Below, in pieces: positions 61,908 to 64,000 of a stretch of 64,000 nucleotides of DNA; positions within the stretch are counted from its first letter, which is position 1, and each line of letters opens with the position of its first letter. Below the pieces are notes generated by a model. The model was not told the origin of the DNA. It saw only the letters and a list, made by a program, of their open reading frames with translations, and ran no database searches. Position numbers and translations under genes: made by a program. The DNA lies in the NCBI RefSeq assembly GCF_020886315.1, contig NZ_AP025226.1, positions 2,878,001-2,942,000 on the forward strand, in the 5' to 3' direction. Origin of the DNA: Saccharolobus caldissimus (GTDB lineage Archaea; Thermoproteota; Thermoprotei_A; Sulfolobales; Sulfolobaceae).

Positions 61908-63395
61908 TTAACGTTTTTGTTTAAATTCTCTTATGACCGCTATCATCAATTGTTTTCCATATGGATTAAATATCGAGTTTAGCCCACCAAATATTATAAT
62001 ACCTAATGTGCCATATTCTACCATTCCTAAAAAGGTGACTGGTTTATATACCAATGACATTGGAATGCCGATTAGACCTAATACTAATGGCAATAAGAAT
62101 TCCTTAATAGGAAAGTTAAAGGTATATATTTCCTTAGAAAGTTTATATGATGTAAACAACATAGAGAACGAATTAATTAGAATACCAATACTCATGAAGG
62201 AGGCTAATAGATAAGGAGGATATCTAGAGAATATGAAAATTAATAAGGAGGAAAGTCCTAACCCTAAAATAGAAAGGCTCATATTAGTAACAGTCAATTT
62301 AGCTACATAACCTTTAAACTCCTCTTTAGACTCTATTGAGAGAGTTTTATCAGCCATGGTTATACTTTGATAGAAAATTCCATAGAAACCTCTGATAAAA
62401 TTGGAGAAGGTTAATATGTATAACGCTAACATAGCAGCTATATAATCTGGTCTCAATTTGTATAGCAAACCATATCCATCAGAGTAAATAAGTAATAAGA
62501 ATAGACTACCAGCCAATGAGTAAAGTTTAATAGCATTAGAGATCACTGAAGGATCTTTATCTTCAGCAAGCTTTGCCATAAGCCCAGTGTACACAGATTG
62601 AGTCCATATTTGGATGTTACTTATTATTATTGCTGATTCAAAATATGCAACTACTAAATCTGAATTTGCTATAACTAACGCTATCCATACTACTGAGGCT
62701 TCTAAAATATACTGTAAATAATTTGCTATATATACTAAAGATTTTCTTATAGCCGAAATAGCTACAATAAGATCAATTTTAAGATTAGCCCTTATGAAAA
62801 ATAAATTTAGTAAAATTTGGGCAAGATAGCCTATATCATATGCTAGAATTACTGCTAGAATAGAGAAATTATATATGAACATAAAAATAATTCCTGCAAC
62901 AAGTCTTAAAACTTGAAAAACAGTAGCAGAGATCCCTACAATTTTAGGAGTTCTACCTTGAGCTATAGCGTTAGTTACTTTTAACAGATATGTTAAAAGT
63001 ATTAGGGATGTTGCAGAGTAAAAGTATAATGGAATATTAAGCTTAGTTAAGGAAATATAATAAGGCACTAGGAGAAAAAATATTAAACCTGCTATTGCTC
63101 CAGAAGCTAAGTTAAAAACTATTATCCCTCCTACGTTTTTCTTCTCTGCAGCGTATCTTGATGTAATTAGGGAAAGTAAGTCTGCAGGAATTGTAAAGTA
63201 TCCTACAGTAAATACATATAATGTTTGCCAAGTTGCAAAATATTCTACACCATATGGGGGATTAGATAAATATTTTGCCACAAGATATGTAAAGATAAAG
63301 GAGATTGGAGCCACTAATATCCTTAATAATAGGTTTTGGATCCCAATTCTAGTAAATCTTACTCTCTCACTAGTAACATTTTTCACATTATTCAC
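61908..63395 (-). CDS. Polysaccharide flippase-like membrane protein
   Basis: 495 residues, about 13-14 helices, with the Wzx/MATE-type opening LLLRILVAPISFIFTYLVAKYLSNPPYGVEYFATW. Expected to move lipid-linked glycans across the membrane. Precedes the aldolase and GT39 genes, so a glycan-export cluster is plausible. Start overlaps the 77-residue ORF upstream by four bases. Confidence 0.85.
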   Translation of the reverse strand: MNNVKNVTSERVRFTRIGIQNLLLRILVAPISFIFTYLVAKYLSNPPYGVEYFATWQTLYVFTVGYFTIPADLLSLITSRYAAEKKNVGGIIVFNLASGAIAGLIFFLLVPYYISLTKLNIPLYFYSATSLILLTYLLKVTNAIAQGRTPKIVGISATVFQVLRLVAGIIFMFIYNFSILAVILAYDIGYLAQILLNLFFIRANLKIDLIVAISAIRKSLVYIANYLQYILEASVVWIALVIANSDLVVAYFESAIIISNIQIWTQSVYTGLMAKLAEDKDPSVISNAIKLYSLAGSLFLLLIYSDGYGLLYKLRPDYIAAMLALYILTFSNFIRGFYGIFYQSITMADKTLSIESKEEFKGYVAKLTVTNMSLSILGLGLSSLLIFIFSRYPPYLLASFMSIGILINSFSMLFTSYKLSKEIYTFNFPIKEFLLPLVLGLIGIPMSLVYKPVTFLGMVEYGTLGIIIFGGLNSIFNPYGKQLMIAVIREFKQKR

Positions 63396-63625
63396 CTACA
63401 AAATAAAAAATAACGTAATTTATTCTCTATTTCTGAACTCGTGTATATATTATTTATCGTAATGTTTATGTGTTTATAAGTAGAAGAATTCATATAAGGT
63501 AAATTTAAGCATTCTTCAATGGGAGAAGAAATTATTGAAACTATTAAATCACTTAATTTAACTTTCTTATTTTCAGCAATCTTAACAAGTATATCATACC
63601 ATTCTTTTGGTATTCTTATCTTCAC
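63392..63625 (-). CDS. Small protein with RHH-like N-terminus, 77 aa
   Basis: 77 residues. The N-terminus KIRIPKEWYDILVKIAENKKVKLSDLIVSII has a beta strand plus two helices, the layout of a ribbon-helix-helix regulator. The second half is different and Asn/Tyr-rich. Overlaps the flippase gene start by four bases (ATGA), so it probably leads that operon. Confidence 0.55.
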   Translation of the reverse strand: MKIRIPKEWYDILVKIAENKKVKLSDLIVSIISSPIEECLNLPYMNSSTYKHINITINNIYTSSEIENKLRYFLFCR

Positions 63626-63656
63626 AATACTAAAAAATAAATTAGAACAGAAAAAA

Positions 63657-64000
63657 TCATCCCTCTATTATGTCGTCTATTGCCCTTGCGATATCCCTTA
63701 TTGATATTATGCCTTTTAAGTTACCATTATTATCGATTACTGGCAAATGCCTAATGTTGTATGTTCTCATTAAACTTAAAGCACCAGTTATTGGAGCGTC
63801 CTCTTTTATAGTTATTAATGAAGCAGTCATTATATCCTCAGCTCTCACATTTAGATCTTTATTCTTACCTATTGCCCTAACTATATCACGTTCAGTTATT
63901 ATGCCAACTGGCTTTCCATTATCAATAACAATCACTGACCCAATATTATTTTCAGTCATAATTTTTGCAATATCTTTCAGAATAGTATTTTTATCTACTG
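63657..64000 (-). CDS. CBS-domain protein, 5' end cut by window edge
   Basis: Two CBS domains: NTILKDIAKIMTENNIGSVI with GIITERDIVRAIG, then IMTASLITIKED with GIISIRDIARAID. The frame stays open to position 64000 with CBS sequence (VDKNTILKDIAKI), so the true start is beyond the window; the ATG at 63959 is internal. Small adenylate-binding regulator, like the larger four-CBS protein at 42818. Confidence 0.9.
   Translation of the reverse strand, partial: VDKNTILKDIAKIMTENNIGSVIVIDNGKPVGIITERDIVRAIGKNKDLNVRAEDIMTASLITIKEDAPITGALSLMRTYNIRHLPVIDNNGNLKGIISIRDIARAIDDIIEG

Noticed and set aside
63657-63959. CBS protein as a complete gene starting at 63959
   Set aside because: The frame continues with CBS sequence to the window edge, so the start is outside.

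Overview
The window is a stretch of chromosome from a thermoacidophilic crenarchaeon of the order Sulfolobales. Evidence: very low GC with AGA/AGG/ATA-rich codon use, frequent leaderless starts about 25 bases behind TATA boxes, a complete branched Entner-Doudoroff operon (gad-kdgA-kdgK-gapN), a Sulfolobus-type glucose dehydrogenase, TmcA, DUF123 and PsiE-like proteins, and many amino-acid permeases. From memory, the Entner-Doudoroff proteins look closer to Saccharolobus solfataricus than to Sulfurisphaera tokodaii, but they are not identical to either, so I do not name a species. I saw no rRNA, tRNA or CRISPR array.

Layout. 1-2.2 kb: a small surface/regulation locus. It holds a truncated Ser/Thr-rich membrane protein, a membrane-spanning regulator with an outside domain and a cytoplasmic winged helix, a 54-residue membrane ORF and a secreted protein with a His/Asp tail; GTGAAAC repeats sit at two of its promoters. 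2.2-12.3 kb: M32 carboxypeptidase, IlvD, a DUF3834-like protein, an MFS carrier, an HxlR regulator, an ABC exporter, UspA and several orphan proteins, including a stand-alone ATP-cone. 12.3-24.3 kb: a paralogue of the secreted protein, a PHS-like carrier, a glycosylated surface protein, a membrane-anchored protein kinase, a second ABC exporter, UspA, an APC permease and a hydroxyacid dehydrogenase operon. 24.5-34.9 kb: permease, molybdopterin oxidoreductase, Ca2+ antiporter-like protein, the Entner-Doudoroff operon, PsiE, DUF123 and a YedY-like Moco protein.

34.9-36.8 kb is an insertion graveyard. A decayed CLC C-terminus lies against a roughly 250-bp MITE-like element, which is itself split by a 266-bp element of a second family. 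Further copies of both families lie at 36.3-36.6 kb and 50.9-51.2 kb. 36.8-50.7 kb: the intact CLC channel, a transposase scar, acetyl-CoA synthetase, glucose dehydrogenase, Nudix, CBS and RidA proteins, a TPR-type protein kinase, an aldo/keto reductase coupled to a ThDP enzyme, and a class III aminotransferase. 51.5-64 kb: a CtaA-like protein, the TmcA-MazG-Cys protein operon, a GGT homologue, a sugar kinase, a nucleotidyltransferase, an APC permease, a GT39-like glycosyltransferase, a class I aldolase, a flippase-like protein and a CBS protein cut by the right edge.

How the genes work together: glucose dehydrogenase, gluconate dehydratase, KDG aldolase, KDG kinase and GAPN form a near-complete semi-/non-phosphorylative Entner-Doudoroff route, and acetyl-CoA synthetase and the sugar kinase add entry points to central metabolism. 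The glycosyltransferase, flippase and nucleotidyltransferase could serve surface glycan assembly, and the secreted proteins are rich in N-glycosylation sequons. Two Hanks-type kinases, several CBS proteins and three membrane-linked winged-helix or surface regulators suggest a signalling-rich neighbourhood.
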